DNA from: Cotesia glomerata
Taxonomy: Eukaryota > Arthropoda > Insecta > Hymenoptera > Braconidae
Direction: 5' to 3'
Assembly (NCBI RefSeq): GCF_020080835.1
Contig: NC_058162.1
Span: 6,401,323-6,465,322, forward strand
DNA length: 64,000 bases
This document shows positions 34,075 to 46,000 of this stretch, in pieces (within the stretch, counting starts at the first letter, position 1; each line of letters begins with the position of its first letter). The position numbers were made by a program, and so were the translations under genes. Below the pieces are notes generated by a model. It had not been told where the DNA came from, did no database searches, and saw nothing but the letters and a program-made list of their open reading frames with translations.

Positions 34075-35275
34075 TTAAAAAAATATATTTCTTCTTTTAT
34101 TTAACTTTAATTATTGAGCGTTTGATGTTTGTTTTTTCACTATAAACTAAAATATATCGTCTTCTTTAACAATTTTTTAATCATTCATTCATAAAAATTC
34201 AATTAATTTTGTTACAAAAGAAAAATATGTATGAAAAAATAAAAATTTGTGTAATTATTATTAACAAATCATGATAATACTAAATAAATTATCAAATATT
34301 TTATTTCTAATTAGTTTAATTCTAATTATTGATTTTTGCTCTTTATAATATGCATATTCACTTCAATCACTGTATAAAGCCGATTGGCGTTAATTTATAC
34401 TAAATAAATAAATAATTATGTTATTTTTTAACAATAAATGATTGTGATACAATTTTAGATTATAAACCAAAAAATATCATCTTCTATAATAAATATTTAA
34501 GAATTCATTCATGCAAAATTGTTTTTACTCCAAAAGAAGAATATGTTTGAATAAATAGAATTTATGAATGAATTACTAGACAATTTATTTCTAATTTAAA
34601 AAATTATATTTCTTCTTTTATTTATTTCCAATTATTGTTTTTTTTTTCTCTATTTAATGATGATATATTTTTATTTTAACTGATTGTAATAAAATTTTAA
34701 ATTATAAACCAAAAAATATCATCTTCTATAATAGTTATTTAAGAATTCATTCATAAAAAATTGTTTTTATTACAAAAGAAGAATATGTATGAATAAATAG
34801 AATTTGTAAATAAATTACCCGACAATTTATTTCTTATTTTAAAAATTATATGTCTTCTTTTATTTATTTCCAATTATTGTTTTTTTTCTCTATTTAATGA
34901 TGATATATTTTTACTCTAATTGATTGTAATAAAATTTTAGATTACAAACCAAAAAATATCATCTTTTATAAAAGATATTCAAGAATTCATTCATGAAAAA
35001 TTGTTTTTACTCCAAAAGAAGAGTATGTATGAATAAATAGAATTTGTGAATAAATTACCAGACAATTTATTTCTAATTTAAAAAATTATATTTCTTCTTT
35101 TATTTATTTCCAATTATTGTTTTTTTCTTTATTTAATGATGATATATTTTTACTCTAACTGATTGTAATAAAATATTAGACTATATCTTCTTCTATAATA
35201 ATTTTTCCAAAGATTCATTCATGAAAACAAGTTTTGTTATAAGAGAAGAATATAAATAAAAAACGAAAATTTTTG
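34075..35275. repeat. Tandem array, about 240-bp unit
   Basis: Near-identical units with starts near 34610, 34853 and 35091, plus diverged units at 34089 and 34430. Each holds ATTTCTTCTTTTATTTATTTC, CCAAAAAATATCATCTTCTA, AAGAATTCATTCAT and AAAAGAAGAATATGTATG (read as separate words). Shares the AAGAAGAATAT core with the array at 21540. Confidence 0.8.
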
Positions 35276-35424
35276 TAACAATTGTTATTGTTAATAAATA
35301 TCAAAATGATGTATATATATTGTAATATATATTGTATATAGATATATGCTAGTGATAAATCGTAACATGATGTTCAAGTGTGTACGCCACACTGAGCAAA
35401 ATCACAATCGGGAGGGACGGCTCA

Positions 35425-35443
35425 CACGTGCAAGCCGCACGTG
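35425..35443. promoter_or_regulatory. Paired CACGTG E-boxes
   Basis: CACGTGC occurs twice, starts 13 bp apart (35425, 35438), in a GC-richer island upstream of emc; another CACGTG is at 35823. Such sites bind bHLH proteins of the Myc/Max and Hairy classes. Function here is inferred. Confidence 0.35.
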
Positions 35444-35829
35444 CACTCTCTTCCTTCCTCCTAATCTAGCATTTGGTGTGTACGATCGTATGATGCGACT
35501 AAATATATTAAACAAAATAATATTTATAATATATATTTCCAGCACATGTAATTAAACGTTGATAACATGTTCGAATAATTAATTTAAAAATAAAAAAAAA
35601 ATCTAATGATACATAAAACTACTCACTAAAAAATAACTAGTCTGTTATGTTGCGACATCAGAGTACAGATTTGTCGAGGATTGGAATGCACCAGGGGAAG
35701 CGCACAATTATAGTAGTTGGTGACGGTCGTTGTGTTATTGCGAGCGCAAGTGCGTGTAAGCCAGCTGTGCGTAGCTCTAGATAGCGTGGCTCTTGTTTCT
35801 TATTATGCTTCTAAAAAATTAACACGTGA

Positions 35830-37540
35830 GCATACAGACTCAATATATATTATGTAGATTAACGGAAATAACATGAGACTTACCATTGATTGATCGTGTC
35901 TTATGACAATCCCACTCAATGTTTCTTCCATAACATCATTGTTGCGATCTACTTATAATAATACTCATTATTTAATTTAAACCAACTCCGTTCTTCAGAA
36001 TGGAGTAGTATTTTTTTACAATGGTTTTATTTCTTCTTTCATTAATTTTGTACCATGAGAAAATTTTTACCGTTTTATTCACAATACTCCTACTTTTAAG
36101 GACTTTCGAGGAATCCTTATATTATGTTTATTGTGAAATAAGTTTTTCCGACTTTTAGACTATATCTAAAACCTCACAAAGGAATTTAGTTTTACTAGTT
36201 TCGACAATTCAAAAGTGTTTCACCATACAGTTTTTTGTTACAATGCTTTAAAAAGTCACGTTTGTTGAGGTAAACTATTGAAAGCAGATCACTAAAAAGT
36301 ACGGTAAGACATTTTCAGGTTTCAAAATCCTATAATATAAATGTCTTTTGCAATCTTTAAAAAATTTTAAACTTTAAAAATCTAAAAAATTAACAGACAA
36401 AGCAAACTTGGATTTTGTTTAAAAAATAATTACAAGAAAATCTAAAAAAATTTGACATCTGATAATTTTTATTAAAAATTAATTATAAAAAAAAATGTTC
36501 TTGCAATATTTGCAATTTTTAATTCCCAGATGTAGAATTGTTTTATTAAAAATTTTCAATAATAATTTAGTTGTTAAAAAAGTTAAAAAAATACACAAAT
36601 TTCTTTTAATTTGAGCATTATAAAACTTTAAATACAAATTTAAAAAATTATTTTGACTAGATTTTTTTAATACCAGAAAATTATATGAAAATTAAGTTAG
36701 CCAATATCTAAAAATTTTTATAATTTTTTTTTATTGAAAAAATTATCACAAAAAAATAAAAAAAAAATTCATTTGTAAAAAACTTAAAAAACTGTTAGTG
36801 CAATTTTTTAAAAATATTTTTTGTTCTAATTTAATTATTGAAAAAAAAATCAAAAAATTAAAAACGTCGGCTAACTTTAGTATTATGAAAATTATTAAGT
36901 GTCTTCTGATTTAAATTCCATAAAAAAAATTTTTTTTTATCTGAAAATTTTCAAGTATTAATAAGATAAAAATTTTTTATTACAAAACAAACTCATGACT
37001 ATTTTTAAAATTGGAAAGTGATTGACGTCCAGTTTTTTTTGTTGCGTTGAAAAGTAACGTTTCTTTTAGGTCAACATGGAAAGAATATTTCCAAAAATGA
37101 CATCTAAATTAAATATAAAAAAATAAATTTTTTTCAACATTGTTATCCGTAGACCAGAAGAACTTATCTTCTCCCGTGTCTTGGAGCTGTAAATGATTAT
37201 TTAAAAATTTAGTATGAGAACTTAAGTTATCTCCCAACCTGGGTATCTCAATTCTCAGAAAGGTTAACATTTTGTCCATTGATATGAGTTACTGAATAAA
37301 TTTACTCAGGCAGATATCTTATCAGGGATAAAGTAATCTATAGTAAAGAAGAAATAAAAAAAAAACTATTATTTATTTAGCAAGTAAGTATATTTATAAG
37401 CAATAAATAAATCTATTTTACGTGGTTTATACTCATCGGCATCGTTGGCTTTTGTTTAATGTGCGATTGCGCCTGGTACTACTAATGCAACCCACGAAGA
37501 AGGGGAATAAATCGCTTCCCGGTGACTGAAGAGGGAGACT
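35830..37540. other. AT-rich emc upstream region
   Basis: Holds the Mutator-like MITE at 36685-36886 and poly-A/T tracts. No exon seen. Confidence 0.4.
36685..36886. mobile_element. Mutator-like MITE, copy 2 (202 bp)
   Basis: Ends ATGAAAATTAAGTTAGCC and GGCTAACTTTAGTATTAT. Identical 9-bp duplications GAAAATTAT at 36676-36684 and 36887-36895. Confidence 0.9.
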
Positions 37541-37543
37541 CCA

Positions 37544-37580
37544 TATAAAAGGCCACAGGTGAGGGGCGGAGGCCAGTTAA
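37544..37580 (+). promoter_or_regulatory. emc: emc core promoter: TATA box and initiator
   Basis: TATAAAA at 37544-37550 and an initiator-like CCAGTT with its A at 37575, 31 bp downstream: canonical spacing. An E-box CAGGTG lies between them at 37556-37561. The leader then runs 557 bp to the emc ATG. The leader has a 61-codon stretch open from about 37815 to 38000 but without an ATG. Confidence 0.7.
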
Positions 37581-38131
37581 CTTAAAACCAATGTGTCGAC
37601 TGTTCGTTCAAGTTAAATCTTGATATTTTATCATTGTGTTTATATATACCTGAAGAAATATACAAATTAATATTGATATTAATATTTATAGTTATATTTA
37701 TAAACAAAAAAACAATAATTACTTGTACTTGTACTTGTAATTTAAATATTGATAATAATAAATATTAAAAGTTGAAGCTCGAGGATTAACAGTGATTAAA
37801 TCTATAAGTGGATTGTGTTAATTGGTTTGCTATCAGCTGTCAAAAGTAATAAACAACAACTGGATATTAAAGTTTTTGAATATAAAATATTAGATCAATA
37901 TAAACCGGCAGAGTGTACGTACGTGCGCCATACTAACGTCATTTACAGTAGTGCGCGCATTTATCAGTACGCACTCTACTATCGCAAGGAAGAAATATAA
38001 AAATAGTGAAGATACATTAATAAAAAGTTTAAAGTTAATTTAATTTATTAATTTATTAATTATTAATAAAAAAAACTTACCAATTTATTAAATTTTTTCG
38101 ATTGTTGTGTTAATAATTTAATAAATATAAA

Positions 38132-38518
38132 ATGAAGGCGATGGTTGTCAGCCCAGTCGGTGGACGCGTACCTCCAACACGTGGAATTCACAGCAATTTA
38201 GGCATAAATGGAACTCGTCGGGACTTAGAAGCCGAAGAAGTAGCAGCATATCTCACCAAATTGAGGTCTTTGGTGCCCGACATGCCACGCAAGAGAAAAC
38301 TTTCGAAACTTGAAGTAATCCAGAGGGTCATTGAGTACATCTGTGATCTACAAACGACATTAGAAGAGACAAATATTAATAATTCTGAAAGTTCTGTTCC
38401 AAATACCCCACCAACTATTAATAATAGCAGTGTAATCAGTAAATCCGCAAGCAGACAACCTCTGCAGCCTTTGCTGAACGCCGCCACAACTGTTTCGGCA
38501 ATAGCAATTGAACGGTGA
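38132..38518 (+). CDS. emc: Extra macrochaetae / Id-type HLH protein
   Basis: 128 aa in one exon. Residues 35-78 form a helix-loop-helix (EEVAAYLTKLRSLVPDMP, then KLSKLEVIQRVIEYICDLQ) that matches Emc and vertebrate Id proteins, including the loop PRKRKLSK. There is no basic region before helix 1, so the protein cannot bind DNA. It heterodimerises with proneural and E-type bHLH proteins (Achaete-Scute, Daughterless) and blocks them. The tail after the HLH is Ser/Asn-rich. Shorter than Drosophila Emc (199 aa) but normal for Id proteins. A TATA promoter lies 590 bp upstream. A weak donor overlaps the stop (ACG|GTGACC), so a few alternative C-terminal residues from a spliced exon are possible. 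Confidence 0.95.
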   Translation: MKAMVVSPVGGRVPPTRGIHSNLGINGTRRDLEAEEVAAYLTKLRSLVPDMPRKRKLSKLEVIQRVIEYICDLQTTLEETNINNSESSVPNTPPTINNSSVISKSASRQPLQPLLNAATTVSAIAIER

Positions 38519-39260
38519 CCAATTAATTACCATTACCAATAAATATTATCTTCATATTTATTTATAAGATCATTATTGTAAAAATCAGTCGAGTATCACT
38601 TTATGTTACTTTAATATACATAAATTTTATTATTCATTATTTTTTATGGCGTTTGGTTGATGTCTTCCTATATTAATATTATTATTATTATCATTATTAT
38701 TAGTATAATTATTAGTTAATATTATTAATTATATTATACAACATTATATTATATAAAATATAATTTATAATTTTAAAAAAACCATGTATCGAGCCACAGC
38801 CAATTTAATCAGGACAAAAATAATGTAAATAATGTATATAAATTTTATTGCATTCCTCATACGACCTCGTCGCAATTAAAGTATTCCAGTATATTAATAA
38901 TTGTATTTTTCAGGCGCGTCAATTGTTTTTTAGTGTACAAACAATTGATACTTTCAGTTTAAATGCGAATTATTATTTTAAGATTGTTTTCTATTGGCTT
39001 GGTTGAGATTTTATATTTTCTGTAGATATTATTTTTAATTAAATAATTATTGTTCACGTTATTGATGTCTATTAGTTTCATAATATAATTATTATTATTA
39101 ATTAATTAATTATTGTTATTGTTTTCGCAATATTATTTGATAGCCGTAGATATTTTATGTAAAAAGACTGACAATTGCTGTAAATACAGCGACGAGCGAG
39201 TAGGAAAGCTTATAAAAATGATAAATCGATAAATAAATATTCAAATATATATATACATAT
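38519..39260 (+). other. emc: emc 3' UTR
   Basis: AT-rich with ATT repeats near 38675 and 39085. An AATAAA at 39232-39237 is the most likely poly(A) signal. AT-rich 3' UTRs with ATTTA words fit a short-lived regulator mRNA. Confidence 0.5.
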
Positions 39261-39602
39261 GTTAAGTTTTTTATTTCTTGATAACGTATACCTATTCCTT
39301 CTTTTTAATTAAAATGTCATGTGTATAGGGGGTTACTGAGTTTGCGCAAAAACATTCATTCGAGTATCAATCAATATCTGTATGTACTTAGCTTAAGAGT
39401 CTCCTGTACTTAAAAAATATCCCAATCCTAACTTTTAAGTATAAATTAAATATTAACAGTTTTGGATAATTAAGTAACAACACATATATTTTTAATTACT
39501 TTAATTGCTTCAATGTAAAAAATTTACTGTAAAAATTTGAAAACATATTCCAGATAAATGCAACATCAAACGTTTTAATTTTAATTTATGAATTATATTT
39601 AA

Positions 39603-39826
39603 TACACGGGAAAAACAATATGACACTGGATATCATCCCAGATTATACTGAGTGAAAAAAAATTTCAGATAGTAACTAGTATAATCCAGATTACAATGAG
39701 TATAATCTAGATATCACGCAGTATAATCTGAATTATACTAGCTACTATCTGAATTTTTTTTTTACCACAGATATCACTGAGTATAATCTGGGATGATATC
39801 CAGTGCCATCTTGTTCTTTCCCTGTA
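39603..39826. mobile_element. Palindromic MITE, TACACGGAAAGAACAAG family, copy 2
   Basis: Reverse-oriented homologue of 5511-5732 with the same AGATTATACT / AGTATAATCT blocks. TA at each edge. Lies between the convergent ends of emc and Psa. Confidence 0.87.
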
Positions 39827-40059
39827 GAAGAAAAGAAATTTTTTTTTTATTTTATTCATCTCGAGTCCAAGCGTTGTGTTTTTTTATTATTTTAAAACAT
39901 TAATATCTTTGCTATTTAATTTTCTAGATAAATAAAAAATTATAAATATTAGATACTTATGATAATAAATTTATTATTATTAATATTATTACAGAAGATA
40001 TTAATAAAAATAAAAAACAACAACCTTTGAGCTCAATCAATAATTTATAATAATAAACT

Positions 40060-43000
40060 TTAATATGAATTTTCTTTGAAATACGATTCAATAGAAGCTT
40101 GATCTCGAGCAAGCCAGGCTGCATTAAGTCTAATACTTTCAACGCTTTGTTGGACAGTTCTTTCAGCTCCAGGTGTCGGATTTTTCTTAAAGAATTCCTC
40201 GATTTCAATGGCACGCTCTTCGGTCACGAAATTCTCAGTGGTGTGTTTAACGAGTCTTGAGAGTAAAAATCCACCGTCGTACCGGTTCATCAAGATCTGC
40301 CAGTTATTCTGGAAGAATCTCCAGGCCAGGTCGCGACCTTTTGAGTTCAAAGCCACTGACATTATGGCAAAAACGGTGTCTTGCGCGCGAACTTTGTCGC
40401 TCATTGCAAAGTCCAGGACTTTGTTAAGCAGAGTCTCATCTTGGATCGTTCCTAGAGCCCGAAGGATTCTGTCCTTCTCCTCGTGGAGGTCAGCTTCGTT
40501 GTAGAGCTTGAGCATGGTCTCGTAGGTCTTCTCGTCGCCAACAGACAAGACAGCGCGGTAGACTGGCGTTCTCAGATCAGCAGCCAGGATCGACTTCTTG
40601 GAGACGTGAAGCTCAAATCGTCTCTTGGCCTCCTCGATAGTGTCTGTGTCCTTCAGCAGAGCCATCCTGCCCAAAATAAGCGACCTCAAGAGATTGTCCA
40701 AGTGGCTTTCGTTACTCTTGGGCTCCCAGCCCAGTTTCTTGGTGATGTCTTTGAGCATCGCGCGACCGAAAGCTTTAAAGTTGTCGTAGATGTCCAGGTG
40801 ACCAAGCAGGATTCCTATTTTTCCTAAGCTACTGATGATACTGGACCAGACGGTGTAGTTGTCCTCGTACTGGAAGGCCTGCATGCATTTAAGTACATCG
40901 ACAGTTGAAGTATGGCCAGCTTGGACCATCGCGAACAGGTCATCGAATAACCCCAGTCGGTCCAACGGCGGCAAAGTACGATCTTTAATCGCCGGCATCA
41001 GCAAAGACAGCGCTTGTGAGTCATAACGTGTACGGTAAAAACCGATCGTACCTGGATTAATCTTAATCCAAGCGCCTTCTGGCACATCTTTGATAACAAC
41101 TTGCTTTTTCTTTTCGCTCATAACTGTACTGAGCGCCACTTCGTTTGGAGATTTTGAAGTACTGACACTCAACGGTATCATCCACAGATTTTTACTCTCA
41201 TCAACGGATCCATCAGCGAGAAACTTTTCCTGTGTCAGCATTAATACTCGGTCGTTACCTGAAAATTTATATTTTTTAATTATATGTTTAATTATTGATA
41301 GTATTATTTATTTTATTCTTATAAAATAGAAAATGAAGAAGTTAAATTAATCATGACATTGATTTAAGTTTGCAAGTTATTTAAAAGGACGTTTGTATGG
41401 TACTTGTGAGTCAAGTGAAGGCTAACAACTTATTACATGTGTTATTTTCAGTTACTCAAGTTTTGTTTTTTAATATATAAATAATTTTAAATGTTATTCA
41501 TTGTTTTGAGTAATTCACAATATGTCTATTAATAATTCGATTTTTAAATTTGAATATCATGGTAGAAGTTTTGTAAATGATGATGATGATAATAATTTTA
41601 AAAAAAAATGACATTTTTAAATTAAGTTACAAACTTTTGAAATTATCGTTTTTGATTTTAAAAACTTAAATTATAACATACGGTCAAAAAATTTCTGAAT
41701 CATCTTAGATAATAAAAAACAAAATTATAAATGAAGATTTGAGCTCGCGATGATGAAAAATGAAGATCAAAGAAAAAATAATAACAAAAATGAAGAAAGA
41801 AATTTTCACTTGCAGAAATTAAATAAAACTAGCAACGTTGCAGTCACTATGTGACTGCTGTGACTTGTGAACTATAAATAAATAAAATTTTGCTTTATTA
41901 AATAATGACTTTTGTTAAATTGCACTGCACTTTCTTAAATATTGACGTTTTTAAAAATATAAGCTCATCCCGATGTTAAACTCATCAAGAGCATTCATTT
42001 GAGTACCCACATTCATTTTTATATATTTTTCATATATACATATATATAATGTATATAAATATATGAAAAATTGATGTAGGTATTCAAATGAAACGTCTTG
42101 ATGAGTGTAACATCGGGATGAGCTTATATCTTTAAAAATGTCAATAGTTCTCAAGAAACAAGGTCATTTCTTAATTATGTATCTGGAGATAGAGCATTTT
42201 CGAATGCAACCTAAATACTTATCATGATAAATTGACTATCAGTGAGAATGATATGAAACCTTGAAAAGACACAACTCCAGATCAAGATCTTTCCATCGAT
42301 ATCAAATTGAACCATAAAAACTAATTTTATCATATATATGTACTGCCCACAAAATTTTTCTTCTCTTAATAATATAGATTATGAATAATAATAATGAACT
42401 TTTTTTTCTTAATAATAAAACGGTATACTTAGTAATTACCTTGTTGACGCTGTTCAACTTTAATGACAGGAAATCCTTGCTGCTTAGTCCAAGTTGACAT
42501 AACTTCGCCTACAGGCTTGTTGCTCATCTCTTGTAGCGCAGCCCATAGATCTTCCGTTTCCGCATTCGCGTAACTGTGACGCTTGAGATAAAGATTCATG
42601 CCTTTGCGGAAGTCCTCGTCGCCAATGTACGAGTGCAACATGCGAATAACGCTGGCGCCTTTGTTGTAAGAAATGTCATCGAAGATCTCATCTATTTCAG
42701 TGGGATGACCTACCGGTACTTCAATGGGATGGCTGTTTTTAAGTCCGTCCAACTCCAAGGCTCTGATGTGGGTGTCTGTAACAAACTGGGTCCAGATGTC
42801 GTACTCAGGAAACAAATGGGCGACGCAAAGGAACTCAACGAAAGATGCATAGCCTTCATTGAGCCACAAATGAGTCCACCACTCCATGGTGACAAGATTT
42901 CCAAACCACTGGTGCGCCAATTCATGGCCTACCACCAGAGCAATCCACTGCTTTGAAGCGGCTGAGGTGTTTTGTGGGTCGACTAGCAGACAAGTCTCTC

Positions 43001-46000
43001 GATAAGTCACCAAGCCCCAATTCTCCATAGCTCCGGCTGAGAAGTCGGCAATAGCAATTAAATCCATCTTTGGCAACGGATAAGATATTCCAAAGTATTT
43101 ATTGTAGTACGGCAACACCTTTGTCGCAACTTCTAAGGCAAAGCGACCTTGTTCTTGCTTTGATTTTGGCGTGTAAACTCTCACGACCGTTCCATCCACG
43201 GTTTTATCTTCCAGGTAATCAAATTCTCCGATAACTACAGCTACCAGGTACGTCGACATCACCGGAGTCTTTTCGAATTTCATTACCTCTAGGTCTCCTT
43301 TTTTCTCAACTTTTTCCACCGGCTGTAAGTAAAATGATAAATAAAATTAACTGATTTATAATTAATTAATTAATAAATAGGAAATTTAAATACAGATTAC
43401 GGAACGTTGTTTACCATGTTTGAAAGGGCCGTGTAACCAGCTGGTATTTGCAGAGTAATACCGAACGTGGCTTTTACTGACGGCTCATCCCAGCAGGGAA
43501 AGCAACGTCGCGCATCTGTCGCTTCGAATTGCGTCACCGCTGCATATTTAACACTACCGTCAACTCTGTAATGCACAATTAGTTTTCGTTAATTTTGTTT
43601 ATGTTTTATTGCTTACCATGTTGCTTAATGCCACCAGTGACTTAGACACTGGCAGGATTAGGGTCAAGCCAAAGCTGGCTTTTATCGCCGGCTCGTCCCA
43701 ACAAGGAAACACTCTGCGAGCTGATGTCGGGCAAAGATAAGTCACCGCTGCTGATCCATTACTTTTTTCACTAAAAGTAAGACCTTCAATAAAGTGATAA
43801 TTTGACGGTCTAATTAGCAATTGATTTAACTCCTTATTTTTTAGAGGGCGATTTTTTAACTTTTTGATCTAGCATTAGTCCAATTATAAATTATTTGAAT
43901 GATTAAAACCAAAATATTATAACTCTATTAGATATTAAATGGTTTTATGACATTAAAGTTGGCAGTCACTTAACCATTTTTTAATTTTTTTTTAACAAAT
44001 AGATTTTTTCCAAAAAATTATTTTTAAAAAATTGCACTTTTTATTTTTAAAAATTTTTACATGTCAATTTTTTTCTACTTTTTTTTACTATAATTTATTT
44101 GTTAAAAAAATTCTTAAAATTACCAAATATCTACTAAATTAATTTTCATAATGGTTTTCTAAAGTGACAATTAATTTTTAATTAATTGTTTTTCCGTACA
44201 CAGAAAAAAAAAATTACTGGAATCAAGTAAATAATTTTGAAGAACTTCATTTTCTTGATTTGAGTAGAAAAATTCTTAAACTAAGAAATTTTTCTCAGTT
44301 TAAGTAAATTTTACTGGATTCAAGAATTTTTCGTCTTGATTCAAGACAATGAAATTCTTCAAAATTATTTTCTTAGTTCAAGAATTTTTGTCTTGATTCA
44401 AGTTAATTTTTTTTTCAGTCCACAAATGGAAGATTCTCTAAAATGGAGTTAGACAATTTGCTAATTAGAACATCGAATTGCAGATAATTAAAGTCTGTTA
44501 TTTTTTTGGTAAAAGCTTTTTAAGATTTATTATTAATATATTAATAAATGCTGAAAATATTCTTAATATACTGATAAAAAAATACTTGATTGAAGATAAA
44601 AATTTACGAATTAAGAATTTAATTTTGATGAGTTTTATTATCTTCAATAAAGAAGAAAAATTTTTAAATCAAGTACTATAAAATTTACTTAATTCTAGAA
44701 AAGTTTCTTAATTTAAAACTTTTTTTGTATGCAACATTATCAAACTCTTCAAAATTATATTCTAGGTTCAAAATTTTTTTTGACTTGAATCAAACTAATT
44801 TATTCATCAGTGTAAAATTTAAGTTTGAAATTCAAAGTCGACAATCTGACAAAAACATTTTTTATCAAGTCCAAGTAATCTTGTCATTAGTTTTTATTAT
44901 TGTTTGCATGCTTAATGTGTTAAAGCATTAAACTACTATAAAATTTTATAAAGTTTGGAAAATCCAAAAGTGCACGCCTCATAACGCTCATTCATTTTTT
45001 AAGAAAAAATAAATTGTGTAACTGATAAAAATCGTTATAAATAAAAATCGTAACTGATAAAGATCGTTACAACTGTACATGTAGTTTGTATTTATTTGAA
45101 ATATTTTATTTCGTTAGAGAGAGAAAGACATATTTGTTTAATAATTCAAGACTTTATAATACTTAGTAAAATGCATTAAATATGAAAATAATTTTTAGCT
45201 TTAGTAGGAATTTCTTCCAAGTCATACTGTATACCAAATAAATAATGATTTGATGACCTACTATCTAAATAATTTTGTGTTTTCAAAGTTTACCTTACTT
45301 ATGAAAACCTTGTAATTAACTTTAAGTAAATAAGTCAAGTATTTTCCTTCCAAAGTTTACCAAAAGTTTCTTTTTCATTTTTTTAGTATTAGTGTTTAAG
45401 AAATAAAATTAAAAAAAAAGACAAAATGAAAAATGTCTTACCCGTGATATTTACTGCGGTACAATCCTTTCATTTTGTCATTAATTTGCCCAACAAAATC
45501 AAAGTTAAGACTACCATCCTTTCCTATTGGAAGCTTCTCGGGGAAAGTAAGAACAGCAGTTTCATCCGCTGGCAGTAGATCAATTTTTTCAGCATTAATA
45601 CTCGTTCCTTTGTCATTTTTGAACGTTACGCTGTTGATATCAATGTCCAACGAATTTAAGATAATTTTATCAGTTGGTTCCTTTACCTGTAATTTTTTTT
45701 ACATATAATAAAAATTATGAATTACAACCTTAATAATTTATAAATAAGTATGATGATAAAAATAGAAGAAATACGACAGCTAATTTTAAAATTAAAAAAT
45801 CTAAAATATTACAAAAATTTTGTTTGAAATTTTTTCATTGTCTTTTTTAAAAATAAAAACTGTCGTATTTCCGCTGATTTCATTATCTTGATGATTAAAA
45901 CACATGAATGAATAAAAAATAGATAATTGGTAGTAAAATAAAAAATAAATAATAACAAATATCTTACTTCAATGTTAACCGTTTGGTTTCCTTTGAAAGT

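Larger units (their letters stand above)
43804..44478. mobile_element. TIR element with two nested insertions
   Basis: Ends GGTCTAATTAGCAATTG and complement of CAATTTGCTAATTAGAACA; homologous to the uninterrupted 51401-51658 copy. Two insertions split it: 43947-44149 and about 44199-44422. Confidence 0.85.

Noticed and set aside
37815..38000. 61-codon open frame in the emc leader as an upstream ORF
   Set aside because: There is no ATG in it; it opens at a GTG. It could only be coding through an unseen spliced start.
40208..40827. Plus-strand ORFs within Psa
   Set aside because: Antisense to the M1 aminopeptidase C-terminal domain.
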